From the NCBI GenBank assembly GCA_014727915.1, contig WJMO01000001.1, forward strand, positions 1 to 62,005: a stretch of DNA of 62,005 nt. Direction: 5' to 3'. Made by a program: the position numbers and the translations under genes. The DNA is from Candidatus Altarchaeales archaeon (GTDB taxonomy: Archaea > Altiarchaeota > Altiarchaeia > IMC4 > SCGC-AAA252-I15). The notes beneath the pieces were generated by a model, which was not told the DNA's origin, did not search any database, and was given only the letters and a program-made list of their open reading frames with translations. Positions within the stretch are counted from its first letter, which is position 1; the number at the start of each line of letters is the position of its first letter. This document shows, one piece after another, positions 1 to 8,277 of the stretch.

Positions 1-1713
1 CAAGAACGCCCTATCACCAGCTGCAGTATTATCCGTACCGCCCAAGACCACGGAGTTAGAACCACTGGCAACATTATCCCCGCCAAGAGCCACACCAATA
101 CCCTGACCAATATAGCCACTAGTCCCCTGGCTCAAATTACCAGTAATATGAACGTTACCATTATTCACCGACGCGTTGCTTGTGATGTTGCCGTTCAAAC
201 CGTACCAGCCGTAGTCGCTGAGGGTGTAGGATCCGGAACCGCCGGTGTCAGCGTCGTCCTGGCAACTCCACGTGCCATCCCCGTCCGACTTAACAACCTG
301 ACCTGAGCCACAGACCACACCATCAGGCATCAACTCACCCATAAACGCTACCCCTGACTGGTTTACTATCAGTTTGGGGGCGCCATCCCAGCCGACCCAG
401 AAGGATTCGTTCATGTTATTCTCTAGGTTTGCGCCGAATACGAAACTGTAATATTGGGTGGCGTTCGCTTGGTAACCGAATGCGGCAGTGCCACCACCAT
501 TAGCGTAGGTCCGGAAACCAATAGCCACAGGCGCAAACTCACCTATTGCAACAGTTTTTGAACCAATGGAAACCCCACCCTCAGTACAGTCATCAACATA
601 CGTTTGATCACCCAAGGCCACACCTGTTGCACAGCTCGCATTAGCCCTGTAACCAGCCGAGAAGCTCCAGTCACCCACGGACAGTGACTCGTATCCGAAG
701 CCTGTTGATGCCCTCCCTGACGCGTTCACCCCATAACCTGCTACGAAAGACCAGGTGCCGTTAGCGAGGTTATCCTCTCCGCCACCCACGGCAGAGTATT
801 TGCCAGAGGCTGTGTTCAAGTAGCCGCAGGACACACAACTGTAATCACCGTAAACGACTTCGTTTTGGGCGCCGCCGCCGATGAAGGAATAATCGCTTGT
901 GACAAGGTTTTTTTCCCCGCCAGCTATCGCCGAATATGACGCGGAAGAACTGACGTTGTTATCCCAGCCCCCGCCGATGAAACTCACACCACCACGGGCT
1001 TCATTATCGTATCCGCCAGTTACAGAAGAGTATATGTCAGCCCTATTCCTAAATCCGGCCACAAAAGCATAACCGTTGGCAGCCAGGTTTCCACCACCCA
1101 ATGCAACAGAGTAAGTGTTGAGAGCCTGGCTTGTACCGCTGCTCAACCTGCCCTCAACGTGGACGTCCCCGTTGTAGATGGACTCGTTCGAAGTGATGTT
1201 ACCATCCTTGAGAACCCAGTAACCCGCACCACCTCCTCCTGCGCTGTCCAACGCGTCCTCCACGGTTGTGATGTTGTCCCTTCTCAACAGCTCGGAAGCG
1301 TCCCTGGGTCCAGCACCTGTCACAAGAATGTTATCCCCGCTGGGGTCCAGGTCGCCGAATGTTATGTCCGGGGCGCTGAAGGACGCGGCGTCCAAGTCCA
1401 CGTCCAATACAAGCTGGTACTGCCAGCCCGGGGTCAGGTTCAGCTCGTTGCTGCTCCCCAACACGAGGTCGAAGACGCCCTGACTGTCAGTGACGTCATT
1501 GAAGGTGTGAGGGCCCCACATTACCTGGTCGAGGCTCGACTCATTCGTTATGTTGATACGCACGGACACGGGATCGTAGGCTTCGCCGGAGGTGTGGTTC
1601 GCGAACTTGCCCTGGAAGCTGATGTACGTGGGAACCTCAAGGGAGAGAACGCATTGTAAGAGAAAAATCAAGACCAACGATGCCAGCAAATAGCGTCTTC
1701 CTATCACATGCAT
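1..1713 (-). CDS. Large secreted surface protein with YadA-like head repeats (3' end beyond window)
   Basis: Read on the minus strand there is one uninterrupted frame of 571 codons from 1713 to the window edge, with no stop. Residues 1-24 form a signal peptide (RRYLLASLVLIFLLQ core). The next ~100 residues (YISFQGKF, then GVFDLVLG) look like the beta-sandwich often found at the N-terminus of fibre-like surface proteins. From about residue 205 on there are repeats of roughly 14-17 residues with S-x-A/V-x-G-G-x-x-N-x-A-x-G (for example YSAVGGGEDNLANG), the pattern of trimeric autotransporter heads; several NxS/T sites would allow N-glycosylation. I infer a trimeric beta-helical fibre. Related proteins often end in an S74-type chaperone, which here would lie outside the window. 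A GTG at 1707 has better Shine-Dalgarno spacing (GGGGG) than the ATG at 1713. The N-terminal reading is sure, the fold is by pattern. Confidence 0.8.
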   Translation of the reverse strand, partial: MHVIGRRYLLASLVLIFLLQCVLSLEVPTYISFQGKFANHTSGEAYDPVSVRINITNESSLDQVMWGPHTFNDVTDSQGVFDLVLGSSNELNLTPGWQYQLVLDVDLDAASFSAPDITFGDLDPSGDNILVTGAGPRDASELLRRDNITTVEDALDSAGGGGAGYWVLKDGNITSNESIYNGDVHVEGRLSSGTSQALNTYSVALGGGNLAANGYAFVAGFRNRADIYSSVTGGYDNEARGGVSFIGGGWDNNVSSSASYSAIAGGEKNLVTSDYSFIGGGAQNEVVYGDYSCVSCGYLNTASGKYSAVGGGEDNLANGTWSFVAGYGVNASGRASTGFGYESLSVGDWSFSAGYRANASCATGVALGDQTYVDDCTEGGVSIGSKTVAIGEFAPVAIGFRTYANGGGTAAFGYQANATQYYSFVFGANLENNMNESFWVGWDGAPKLIVNQSGVAFMGELMPDGVVCGSGQVVKSDGDGTWSCQDDADTGGSGSYTLSDYGWYGLNGNITSNASVNNGNVHITGNLSQGTSGYIGQGIGVALGGDNVASGSNSVVLGGTDNTAAGDRAFL

Positions 1714-1744
1714 ACCCCCAGCGGCAGATCACAACCAACCGGTA

Positions 1745-1785
1745 AGATAGTAATTACTATATATGAGAAGTATATAATAAAAAAA
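1745..1785 (-). promoter_or_regulatory. Candidate promoter for the surface protein
   Basis: On the minus strand two TATA-like stretches lie here, TTATTATATAC (about 1770-1780) and TATATAGTAATTAC (about 1750-1764). Either would place a transcript start 20-40 nt before the start codon at 1713 or 1707. This is the only AT-rich stretch between the surface gene and the regulator gene that ends at 1799. Confidence 0.4.
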
Positions 1786-1798
1786 GCCGAAACACTGT

Positions 1799-2365
1799 TC
1801 AAACAAGGAGTTTCAACGCCACAGCCAACGCCCCATCCACCGCCGAAGACTGAGACCCTCCGAAGCCTATGACAGCAACATCGCCGATGGTGAAGTTGAG
1901 ACGATCCAGTTCAAAAATGGAATTCGGATAGTCCGAGAGGTCAAGGTAGGAATCGGGGAAGCGGAGAGCGCCATCGTATACGAGTATTACCGCGCCGTCA
2001 GCCCCCGCGCGCAGGGCAACATCCCTCAACCCCACGCCGGAACCGACGCCTTCGATGGCCGAGGAAACGACCACCAGGGACTTATGGGGAGAGTCAACCA
2101 GGTCGGAGACCTCAACAGACACAGGCTTGGATATCCGCTCCAAAAGCCTCTCAACCTCAACCTCGCCCTTTTCAGTCAGCCTGTGACCCTGTTTGGTGGA
2201 CCCCACCAAACCCTCTGAGGATAGTCGCTTGATTATGGTGCGGACACTGCCCTCACCCACACCCAAGATTTTGACCAGCCGCTTCCTGCCCACAGGCCCC
2301 GAATCCAACAGGAACAACGTCCGAGTCAGATGGACGTCCGAGAAGCTGGGCTCAGCCCCGACCAT
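1799..2365 (-). CDS. Winged-helix transcriptional regulator, DUF4443-like
   Basis: This 188-residue protein starts with a winged-helix domain (about residues 10-75, with GVGEGSVRTIIKRLSSEGLV as helix-turn-helix and a wing ending in LTEKGEVE). A C-terminal alpha/beta domain follows, with GADGAVILVYDG and a closing IGDVAVIGFGG segment. This arrangement matches archaeal predicted regulators of the DUF4443 type; the family is assigned from memory of the pattern, and the ligand is unknown. It is divergently transcribed from the ROK sugar kinase with only 47 bp between start codons, so it may control that gene, but nothing in the sequence proves it. A TATA-like stretch 20-30 bp before the ATG suggests a leaderless mRNA. 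Confidence 0.65.
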   Translation of the reverse strand: MVGAEPSFSDVHLTRTLFLLDSGPVGRKRLVKILGVGEGSVRTIIKRLSSEGLVGSTKQGHRLTEKGEVEVERLLERISKPVSVEVSDLVDSPHKSLVVVSSAIEGVGSGVGLRDVALRAGADGAVILVYDGALRFPDSYLDLSDYPNSIFELDRLNFTIGDVAVIGFGGSQSSAVDGALAVALKLLV

Positions 2366-2380
2366 AGTGGATATACCGTT

Positions 2381-2400
2381 GATTTAAAGAATAAAAGACA
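2381..2400. promoter_or_regulatory. Shared divergent promoter (TATA-like box)
   Basis: The stretch gatttaaagaataaaagac lies between two divergent genes. The symmetric TTTAAA (2383-2388) is centred about 27 bp before the plus-strand ATG at 2413, the distance expected for a leaderless archaeal transcript. The AT-rich part at about 2391-2399 is about 29 bp from the minus-strand ATG at 2365. Confidence 0.5.
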
Positions 2401-2412
2401 TTTTCTACCTAT

Positions 2413-3396
2413 ATGGCAAGGTCGGTGGGGGTAGACGTCGGGGGAGGCACCACGATATCCGCTCTCGTGGAGGACGGCACGATAATAGAGCAGAGCAGGT
2501 CCGAGACAGGTAAGAACCCCGTTGAAGTCGTGGACGTCATAGTGGAGGAAGTGGATGATGTGCTCGGCAAAGCCGGCATCGGACAAAAGGACATAGAAGG
2601 TGTCGGGGTGGGAGTGCCCGCGTTCAGGAACCCCCGGACAGGACATTACAGGTTCCCCAACATACCCTCAGCAGAGGATGTGGACCTTGAAACCCTCACG
2701 TCCAAGAAGCTGAAAGCACCGTATGTGATCGGGAACGACGCGGACTACACCGCCTACGGGGCGGTAAACCACCTCCAGGAATTCGGCATTTTGAAGGACG
2801 GCATCGGAAGCGAGAGCATGGTGGAACTCGTACTGGTCACATTGGGAACGGGAATCGGCGGGGGCGTGATACTCAAGTGCATGGGAAAGCACATGATACA
2901 ATCAAGTACGGGGGGCCTGACGGAACTGGGGCACATAAAGGTCTCAAGCGAGCCGGAATACCTCTGCGGGTGCGGGGCGGTGGGGTGCGTGGAAGCGACT
3001 TCCAGCTGCACCGGGATAGTGAAGAAGGTGCTAAGGTCGCTGGACAGCAGCCCGGAAGAAGTAAGAAACGCCTTCCCCCGGGGTTTCACCGCCGAGGACG
3101 TGGACAGGCTCTCAGGCATGGACAACACCCTCGCAGAGCAGGTGATGGAATCCGCCGGAAGACACCTCGGACTAGCGTCAGCCAACATAATCAACACATA
3201 CAACCCCAGCGTATTAGCCTATACGGGCGGGGGAGCTAGCAGCAGCCCAGACAGCATATTCTTCACAAACATCCTCTCAACCCTGGAAGCTAACACACTG
3301 CCTGAAGCATGGGAAGCAGTGAAGGTGGTGAAAAACCCGGACGCCAAGAGATACGGCGTATTGGGCGCGGCAGAGGCGGCGCTGAAGCCTTTTTAA
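2413..3396 (+). CDS. ROK family sugar kinase (glucokinase-like)
   Basis: A 327-residue kinase likely to phosphorylate a hexose or N-acetylhexosamine with ATP in the cytoplasm. The N-terminal phosphate loop DVGGGTTISALV (about residues 8-19), the second phosphate motif TLGTGIGGGV (about 143-152) and the zinc site CGCGAVGCVEA (about 184-194, the ROK signature CxCGxxGCxE) are all visible. Its length is normal for the family (300-330). It sits upstream of rpl10e, separated by 34 bp, and divergent from a winged-helix regulator. ROK kinases differ in sugar and the exact substrate cannot be read here; a role in feeding the nearby glycan locus is possible but inferred. Confidence 0.88.
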   Translation: MARSVGVDVGGGTTISALVEDGTIIEQSRSETGKNPVEVVDVIVEEVDDVLGKAGIGQKDIEGVGVGVPAFRNPRTGHYRFPNIPSAEDVDLETLTSKKLKAPYVIGNDADYTAYGAVNHLQEFGILKDGIGSESMVELVLVTLGTGIGGGVILKCMGKHMIQSSTGGLTELGHIKVSSEPEYLCGCGAVGCVEATSSCTGIVKKVLRSLDSSPEEVRNAFPRGFTAEDVDRLSGMDNTLAEQVMESAGRHLGLASANIINTYNPSVLAYTGGGASSSPDSIFFTNILSTLEANTLPEAWEAVKVVKNPDAKRYGVLGAAEAALKPF

Positions 3397-3430
3397 AGGA
3401 CGACTACGTTATAATAGGAGACAGAATAAG

Positions 3431-3964
3431 ATGGCCAGTCTACGTCCAGCTAAATGCTACAGGTGGGACAGCCCAGCGTACACGAGGGTGTCCAACAACC
3501 CCTCAGACTCTTACATAACAGGTATTCCTGGGTCGAAGATCATACACTACGACATGGGCAACCCCACGGGAGACTTCAACACCAAGGTGGAGATAGTATA
3601 CAATGACAAGTGCCAGGTGAGGCACAACGCATTGGAGGCCACTAGAATCCTCGTGCAGAAGAGGCTGGAGAAGCTCGTGGGAGTCACAAACTACCATTTC
3701 AAGGTTAACGTGTTCCCACACCATGTGATGAGGGAGAACGTCCAGGCCTCCGGCGCCGGCGCAGACCGCGTCTCAGAGGGGATGAGGAGGTCCTATGGGA
3801 AGCCCATCGGACGAGCCGCCAGGCTGAAGCCCGGTCAGGCGCTGTTCACCGTGAGATTCAACAAGACCGACACCAGGTTGAAGACCATAAAGAAGGCTTT
3901 GAGGCTGGCTTCCAACAAGCTGCCAGGAGACAAGTCGGTTATCGTGTCAGAACTGAAAAAATGA
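3431..3964 (+). CDS. rpl10e: Large-subunit ribosomal protein L10e (uL16)
   Basis: A 177-residue archaeal L10e, the counterpart of bacterial L16, which binds 23S rRNA near the A-site tRNA. The start MASLRPAKCYRW, the basic central segment and the HHVMRENVQASGAGADRVSEG stretch followed by the SYGKPIGRAARL region are typical of the family, as is the length. A purine-rich AGGAG lies about 12 bp before the ATG. Its stop codon overlaps the ATG of the aEF1B gene (ATGA), so the two are probably translated together. This is a strong marker that the window is archaeal. Confidence 0.97.
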   Translation: MASLRPAKCYRWDSPAYTRVSNNPSDSYITGIPGSKIIHYDMGNPTGDFNTKVEIVYNDKCQVRHNALEATRILVQKRLEKLVGVTNYHFKVNVFPHHVMRENVQASGAGADRVSEGMRRSYGKPIGRAARLKPGQALFTVRFNKTDTRLKTIKKALRLASNKLPGDKSVIVSELKK

Positions 3965-4233
3965 GCGACTGGAACGTTGTGGCGAAGCTGAGGATAATGC
4001 CCGAGGGCGTTGACGTCGACCTAGGGAAGATACAGGAGAAGGTGAAAGAGGTCGCGGGCGACAAATGCGAAGTGCACAGCATCGAGGAGAAGCCCATCGC
4101 CTTCGGACTCGTCGCATTGGAGGTCAACCTCCTGTTGAACGACAGGCAGGGCGGGATGGACGAGGTGCAGGAGAAGATCTCCGCCATCGAAGGCGTTAGC
4201 GAAGCCGAAGTCGTGGACTTGAACCGACTCTGA
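3961..4233 (+). CDS. ef1b: Translation elongation factor 1-beta (aEF1B)
   Basis: A 90-residue protein of the archaeal EF-1beta family, the guanine nucleotide exchange factor that recycles EF-1alpha from GDP to GTP. It shows the ferredoxin-like fold pattern: WNVVAKLRIMPEGVDVDL at the N-terminus, KPIAFGLVALEVNLLLND in the middle and VSEAEVVDLNRL at the end. Length matches the family (about 88-92). The start codon overlaps the stop of rpl10e by 4 bp, which indicates an operon of translation genes. Confidence 0.95.
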   Translation: MSDWNVVAKLRIMPEGVDVDLGKIQEKVKEVAGDKCEVHSIEEKPIAFGLVALEVNLLLNDRQGGMDEVQEKISAIEGVSEAEVVDLNRL

Positions 4234-4286
4234 GTTAATTAACCATTTCTCTCTAAATCTTAGATGTTCAACAGCCTTAGGATTGC

Positions 4287-4973
4287 ATGATGAAGGTCAG
4301 CGTTGTCGTTCCCACCTACAACGAGCGAGAGAACATGGAGGAACTCGTCGCGAGGGTGGACGCGGCCATGTCAGGCTCGGACTATGAGATCGTCGTCGTC
4401 GATGACAGCAGCCCCGACGGCACGGGCGACAAAGTCAGAGAACTGTCAGAGGAATATCCTGTGAGGTTGATACTGAGGGAGACGGAGAGGGGGCTCGCCA
4501 CGGCAGTGGTCCGGGGAATATACGAGTCAGCCGGTGACGTTATCGCTGTCATGGACGCGGACCTGAGCCACAAGCCCGAATACCTCAGTGAGATGGTGGA
4601 AAGGGCCGGGGAGTGTGATGTGGTGGTCGGCAGCAGATACGTGAAGGGCGGGTCGGTTAAGGGCTGGCCCCTCGCCAGGCGTGTCATATCATATTCGGCG
4701 CTCCTCCTGGCCAAACCCCTAACCAGGGTCAGAGACCCGGTATCCGGGTTCTTCCTCTTCAAGAGAGAGGTCGTCGAAGGGGTTGAGCTGAAGCCCACCG
4801 GGTACAAGATACTGCTTGAGCTGCTCGTTAAAGGCAACTATGAGCGGGTGTGTGAGGTGCCCATCGAATTCGGGGACAGGACACGGGGGAAGTCGAAGAT
4901 AACGCACAACACCTGCCTCAACTATCTGAGGCACATCATGTCACTGTACAAGCACAGGATATTGGGGCATTAG
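4287..4973 (+). CDS. GT2 glycosyltransferase, dolichol-phosphate mannose synthase-like
   Basis: A 228-residue family 2 glycosyltransferase with a GT-A fold. Visible motifs are VVPTYNERENMEELV at the N-terminus, VVDDSSPDGTGD, the metal-binding VMDADLSHKPEYL (DxD, about residues 90-92) and the acceptor motif DPVSGFFLFKREVV. There is no C-terminal membrane domain, as in DPM1-type enzymes that move mannose or glucose from a nucleotide sugar to a polyprenyl phosphate at the cytoplasmic membrane face. Such a lipid-linked sugar could feed the two GT-C type membrane transferases at 22.9-25.5 kb; this link is inferred. Two consecutive ATGs exist (4287, 4290). The end overlaps the convergent gene at 4970 by 4 bp. 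Confidence 0.9.
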   Translation: MMKVSVVVPTYNERENMEELVARVDAAMSGSDYEIVVVDDSSPDGTGDKVRELSEEYPVRLILRETERGLATAVVRGIYESAGDVIAVMDADLSHKPEYLSEMVERAGECDVVVGSRYVKGGSVKGWPLARRVISYSALLLAKPLTRVRDPVSGFFLFKREVVEGVELKPTGYKILLELLVKGNYERVCEVPIEFGDRTRGKSKITHNTCLNYLRHIMSLYKHRILGH

Positions 4974-5386
4974 ACTCTGACCCCCTCGACCAGAAGCCTA
5001 CCCTCATACGAGCCTGAACCGGACGAGGGAACGTCCACCCTCAAACCTATTTCCCGGACTTCACCCCCGTCAAGGATGAACCCGTCCTCCTCCAGGGAAG
5101 CCCATCCAGTATCCGCCAAAGAACCTTCGAGAGACAGCCTTATGCTGCGGACGTCGGTGCTGTTGTTCGATACGGGAACCGAACCGGTTATGTAACGGCC
5201 CGGCTCCACCCTGAGGAAGACGTTGTTGCCTTCGGCGTGGGCGCTGGTCTCCGCGGACACGTTCAAGTAGATGTTGAAGACGGTCTCATGGCGGTCTCGG
5301 GAGACTGCATAGTTGCCGAAGCCGATGATGAACAGAAGGACTGCAATAGCCAGGAGAGTTTCGGCCCGGGACCGCATGACATCCAT
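4970..5386 (-). CDS. Small single-pass envelope protein of unknown function
   Basis: A 138-residue protein with one N-terminal membrane segment (TLLAIAVLLFIIGFGNYAV, about residues 9-27), a short charged stretch and then a beta-rich outside domain with several NxS/T sites (NVSAET, NNSTDV). The domain resembles a single immunoglobulin-like or NEW3-like module, as in archaeal envelope proteins; I do not recognise a named family. It is transcribed divergently from the GT4 gene at 5431 with a TATA-like TTTAAAAAG between them (about 5403-5412). A second in-frame Met at 5377 is an alternative start. Confidence 0.7.
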   Translation of the reverse strand: MDVMRSRAETLLAIAVLLFIIGFGNYAVSRDRHETVFNIYLNVSAETSAHAEGNNVFLRVEPGRYITGSVPVSNNSTDVRSIRLSLEGSLADTGWASLEEDGFILDGGEVREIGLRVDVPSSGSGSYEGRLLVEGVRV

Positions 5387-5430
5387 CTTTTAGAAGAGTA
5401 TTCTTTTTAAATGAGTAATAACTTGCTAGG

Positions 5431-6441
5431 ATGAGGATACTCATACACTCCTATTTCTTCCCTGGACTGGGCGGGATACTGGAGTTCACAGCCATGATGG
5501 CCGAGGAGTTCACGAGAGAAGGACACGAGGTCAGGTTGTGGGCGCCCAACAGCGGAGAGTGGAGTGACAGCTACGGGTATGAAGTGCACAGGAAACCCGG
5601 GATTTTGAAGGCGTTGGATCTGGCAAGATGGTCTGACGTATGCCTCCAGGTGGACACGATAAAGTTGAAGGCAGCGCTGCCACTGATGGCATACCACCGT
5701 CCTCTGGCGGTGAACCACCAGAAGTTCATGAGCTGGGAGCGGAGGGGGCTGGACTTCAGGCCTGCATTGAAGAAGGCGATGTTGAAGCATGCCAGGAACA
5801 TCTGCATAAGCAGGGCGGTTGCGGAGAACGTCCCGGCGGAGTCAACGATAATACCCAACCCCTACGATGACGAAGTCTTCAAAGAATACCCCGACGTCGG
5901 ACGAGACCAGGATCTCGTGTTCGTCGGGCGCCTTGAGGGGGAGAAGGGGGCGGAAGACCTGCTGAACGCGGTGGCAGCGCTGGGCGAGAAGGATATAAGG
6001 CCCTCGTTGACGATAGTGGGGGCCGGGTCGGAGGAGGGCATGCTGAGGGCATTAGCAGGAGACCTAGAACTCGGCGGGCAGGTCAGCTTCAAAGGCTGCG
6101 TGAGGGGCGAGGAGCTCGCAAGTGTATTGAACAGCCACAGGGTAATGGTGGTGCCCTCCAGGTGGGAGGAACCCTTCGGCATAGTCGCTTTGGAGGGGAT
6201 AGCCTGCGGGTGCGCGGTCGTCGGAAGCCGGGGAGGCGGTCTCAGAGACGCCATAGGACCCTGCGGGGTGACATATGAGAACGGGAACGTCGGGAAGCTC
6301 ACAGCCGCATTGGAAGGGCTGCTGACGGACCCCGGAGAGGTCAGGAGATGCCGTGAGAGAGCGGGCGAACACCTGGAAAGGCACAGGAAGAAGAACATCG
6401 CAAGAGAGTATCTGAAGGTGTTCGAGGAGATGGTCAGGTGA
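5431..6441 (+). CDS. GT4 glycosyltransferase
   Basis: A 336-residue GT-B fold glycosyltransferase of family 4. The N-terminal domain has the usual opening with a glycine loop (FPGLGGILEFTAMMAEEF), the C-terminal Rossmann domain begins VFVGRLEGEKGAEDLL (about 165-180), and the donor-binding ExxxxGIVALEG motif with a following glycine-rich VVGSRGGGL is near residues 247-270. It is a retaining cytoplasmic enzyme using a nucleotide sugar; the sugar cannot be told. It lies at the edge of the glycan locus, converging with the ABC exporter gene (8-bp overlap). A TATA-like box about 23 bp before the ATG suggests a leaderless transcript. Confidence 0.88.
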   Translation: MRILIHSYFFPGLGGILEFTAMMAEEFTREGHEVRLWAPNSGEWSDSYGYEVHRKPGILKALDLARWSDVCLQVDTIKLKAALPLMAYHRPLAVNHQKFMSWERRGLDFRPALKKAMLKHARNICISRAVAENVPAESTIIPNPYDDEVFKEYPDVGRDQDLVFVGRLEGEKGAEDLLNAVAALGEKDIRPSLTIVGAGSEEGMLRALAGDLELGGQVSFKGCVRGEELASVLNSHRVMVVPSRWEEPFGIVALEGIACGCAVVGSRGGGLRDAIGPCGVTYENGNVGKLTAALEGLLTDPGEVRRCRERAGEHLERHRKKNIAREYLKVFEEMVR

Positions 6442-8266
6442 ACCTCTGCTCCCCCCAGTACATGCTGAACCGGCCCCCCAGCTCCAGAAGCTCGTCCAAG
6501 GTTCCCTCCTCAACTACCCGCCCGTCCTCGACGACCACTATCCGGTCAGCGTTCCTTATGGTCGAGAGACGATGAGCGATGACGATGGCGGTCTTGTCCT
6601 TGAGTATCTCGTCGATGGCCTCCTGGACCAGCTTCTCCGTCTTGGAGTCGAGGGAGCTTGTCGCCTCGTCGAATATCACTATGTCCGCGTCCTTCAGCAT
6701 CGCACGGGCGATGGAAACCCTCTGCCTCTCACCGCCCGACAGCTGAACGCCCCTGTCACCCACGTAAGTGTCGAAGCCATCCTCCAAGCCCGCGATGAAA
6801 TCGTATAACCGCGCCTTCTTCGAAACTGAGACTAGCTCGTCGTCGGAGACCTCGCGTTCAAGGCCGTAGACTATGTTATACCTTATGGTGTCGTTGAAGA
6901 GCATGGTGTCCTGGCTCACCAACGCGATGCGCCTGCGGAGGGAAGCCACATCGTATTCCCTGATGTCCACCCCATCCAGGAATATCGAATCCGGAGGGCA
7001 GTCGTAGAATCGGAGCAGAAGGCTGACGACGGTCGTCTTCCCGGAACCTGTCGAACCGACCAACGCGGTAACCTCCCCTTTTCTTATCTTGAAGGACACG
7101 CCCTCCAGCACGTCCCTCCCAAACCCGTAGGAGTATGTGAGGCCCTTGAACTCCACACCTTCGGACAGCCCTGTGAAGTCGCGGTCTCCGCCTTCCACCA
7201 TGTATTTGCCGTCCTCATCCAATACCTGGGAAACCTCCGCTATGTGTCCGCTCAACATGGCCAGGTGAGCCCGCAGCCTGTTAAGGAAGCCCAAGGTGGT
7301 GGACGACCTCTTGAGCAGGTAGAAGTAGACCAGGAAGCCCGCGACGTTCGTGGACATCCCCGAAGAGACCATGTAGCCCATCACAATAACCAGCAAGACG
7401 ACCATGACAAGGACTATGATCTCTTGGAGGGGGTTGATGAGCTCCGACTTCCTGTTCACACTGTATTCCAGGTCAGCCACCCGGTCGCTTAGCTCCTCGA
7501 ACCTCCTCTGCTCATAGTCCTCCGCAACATAGGATTTGACGAGCGGCATGCACGTGAGCGTGTTGAACACCCTCCTGCTCAGGTCCGCCTTGGACTTCGT
7601 ATAAGACTTGGAAGTCCTCTCGATCCGCTCTATAAGCGACTTCATCGAAAAGTGCAGGACAGGGAATATCAACAGTATGAGGAGGGTGATCTTCCAGGAG
7701 ATGAACAGCATCAGCAGGAAGTACAACAGCAGCGAAAGGCACCAGTGGATGAAGCTCTGGACCATAAGAGTCCTATAAAGCATTATGTGCAGTGTGTGGA
7801 GCAGGGTGTTCTGCAGCTCTCCCTGGTTGGATATGTCAAAGTAGAACTTCCCAAAGCCCAGATACCTCTTGAATAGCAGCTTGCGCATGTTGTTGAACAG
7901 GAGGATGACCTGCTTCGAGAATATGATGTAGGACGTGTAGTTGAAGAAGGTCTTCACTATCATAGCGGAGAACATTACAGAGAGCATGAAGAGGAACATG
8001 GTGGTGTCCGACTCCCTTAGGGAAGGCATGAAGCTTGTGAGGAAGGAGAGCACACCCTCCCCCGACACCTTAGAGAAGTCCATTGTCATCACCCCCTCCG
8101 CAAAGGGTATCAGCAACGCTATGCTGAGGCCCTCCAGGGAGGCGGCGACCACCGAGAGAACCGAAGACAGCAGTATCAGGGGCATGTTCAGGTCGAACCT
8201 CGACAGGAAATCCCTCGTCCTCAGGACGTTCGAGACCAGCGCTCCAATACCCCTCTCATCAGCCAT
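6434..8266 (-). CDS. ABC exporter, MsbA/PglK-like (fused permease and ATPase)
   Basis: A 610-residue half-transporter: an N-terminal six-helix permease (about residues 25-330) fused to an ATPase. The ATPase shows Walker A GSTGSGKTT, the Q-loop LVSQDTMLFNDT, the signature LSGGERQRVSIARA, Walker B VIFDEATSSLD and the H-loop IAHRLSTI. It would act as a homodimer. As the last gene of a ten-gene glycan operon (11-bp gap after the GT4 upstream) and with no Wzx-type flippase visible in the locus, I infer that it flips or exports the lipid-linked glycan, as PglK does; a lipid or peptide exporter role cannot be excluded from sequence. Confidence 0.9.
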   Translation of the reverse strand: MADERGIGALVSNVLRTRDFLSRFDLNMPLILLSSVLSVVAASLEGLSIALLIPFAEGVMTMDFSKVSGEGVLSFLTSFMPSLRESDTTMFLFMLSVMFSAMIVKTFFNYTSYIIFSKQVILLFNNMRKLLFKRYLGFGKFYFDISNQGELQNTLLHTLHIMLYRTLMVQSFIHWCLSLLLYFLLMLFISWKITLLILLIFPVLHFSMKSLIERIERTSKSYTKSKADLSRRVFNTLTCMPLVKSYVAEDYEQRRFEELSDRVADLEYSVNRKSELINPLQEIIVLVMVVLLVIVMGYMVSSGMSTNVAGFLVYFYLLKRSSTTLGFLNRLRAHLAMLSGHIAEVSQVLDEDGKYMVEGGDRDFTGLSEGVEFKGLTYSYGFGRDVLEGVSFKIRKGEVTALVGSTGSGKTTVVSLLLRFYDCPPDSIFLDGVDIREYDVASLRRRIALVSQDTMLFNDTIRYNIVYGLEREVSDDELVSVSKKARLYDFIAGLEDGFDTYVGDRGVQLSGGERQRVSIARAMLKDADIVIFDEATSSLDSKTEKLVQEAIDEILKDKTAIVIAHRLSTIRNADRIVVVEDGRVVEEGTLDELLELGGRFSMYWGEQRFT

Positions 8267-8277
8267 TTTTTCCTAAA

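Noticed and set aside
1159..1659. Plus-strand frame of 166 codons inside the surface protein
   Set aside because: It is the shadow of the minus-strand gene, whose repeats and signal peptide read coherently; the plus frame has no recognisable domain.
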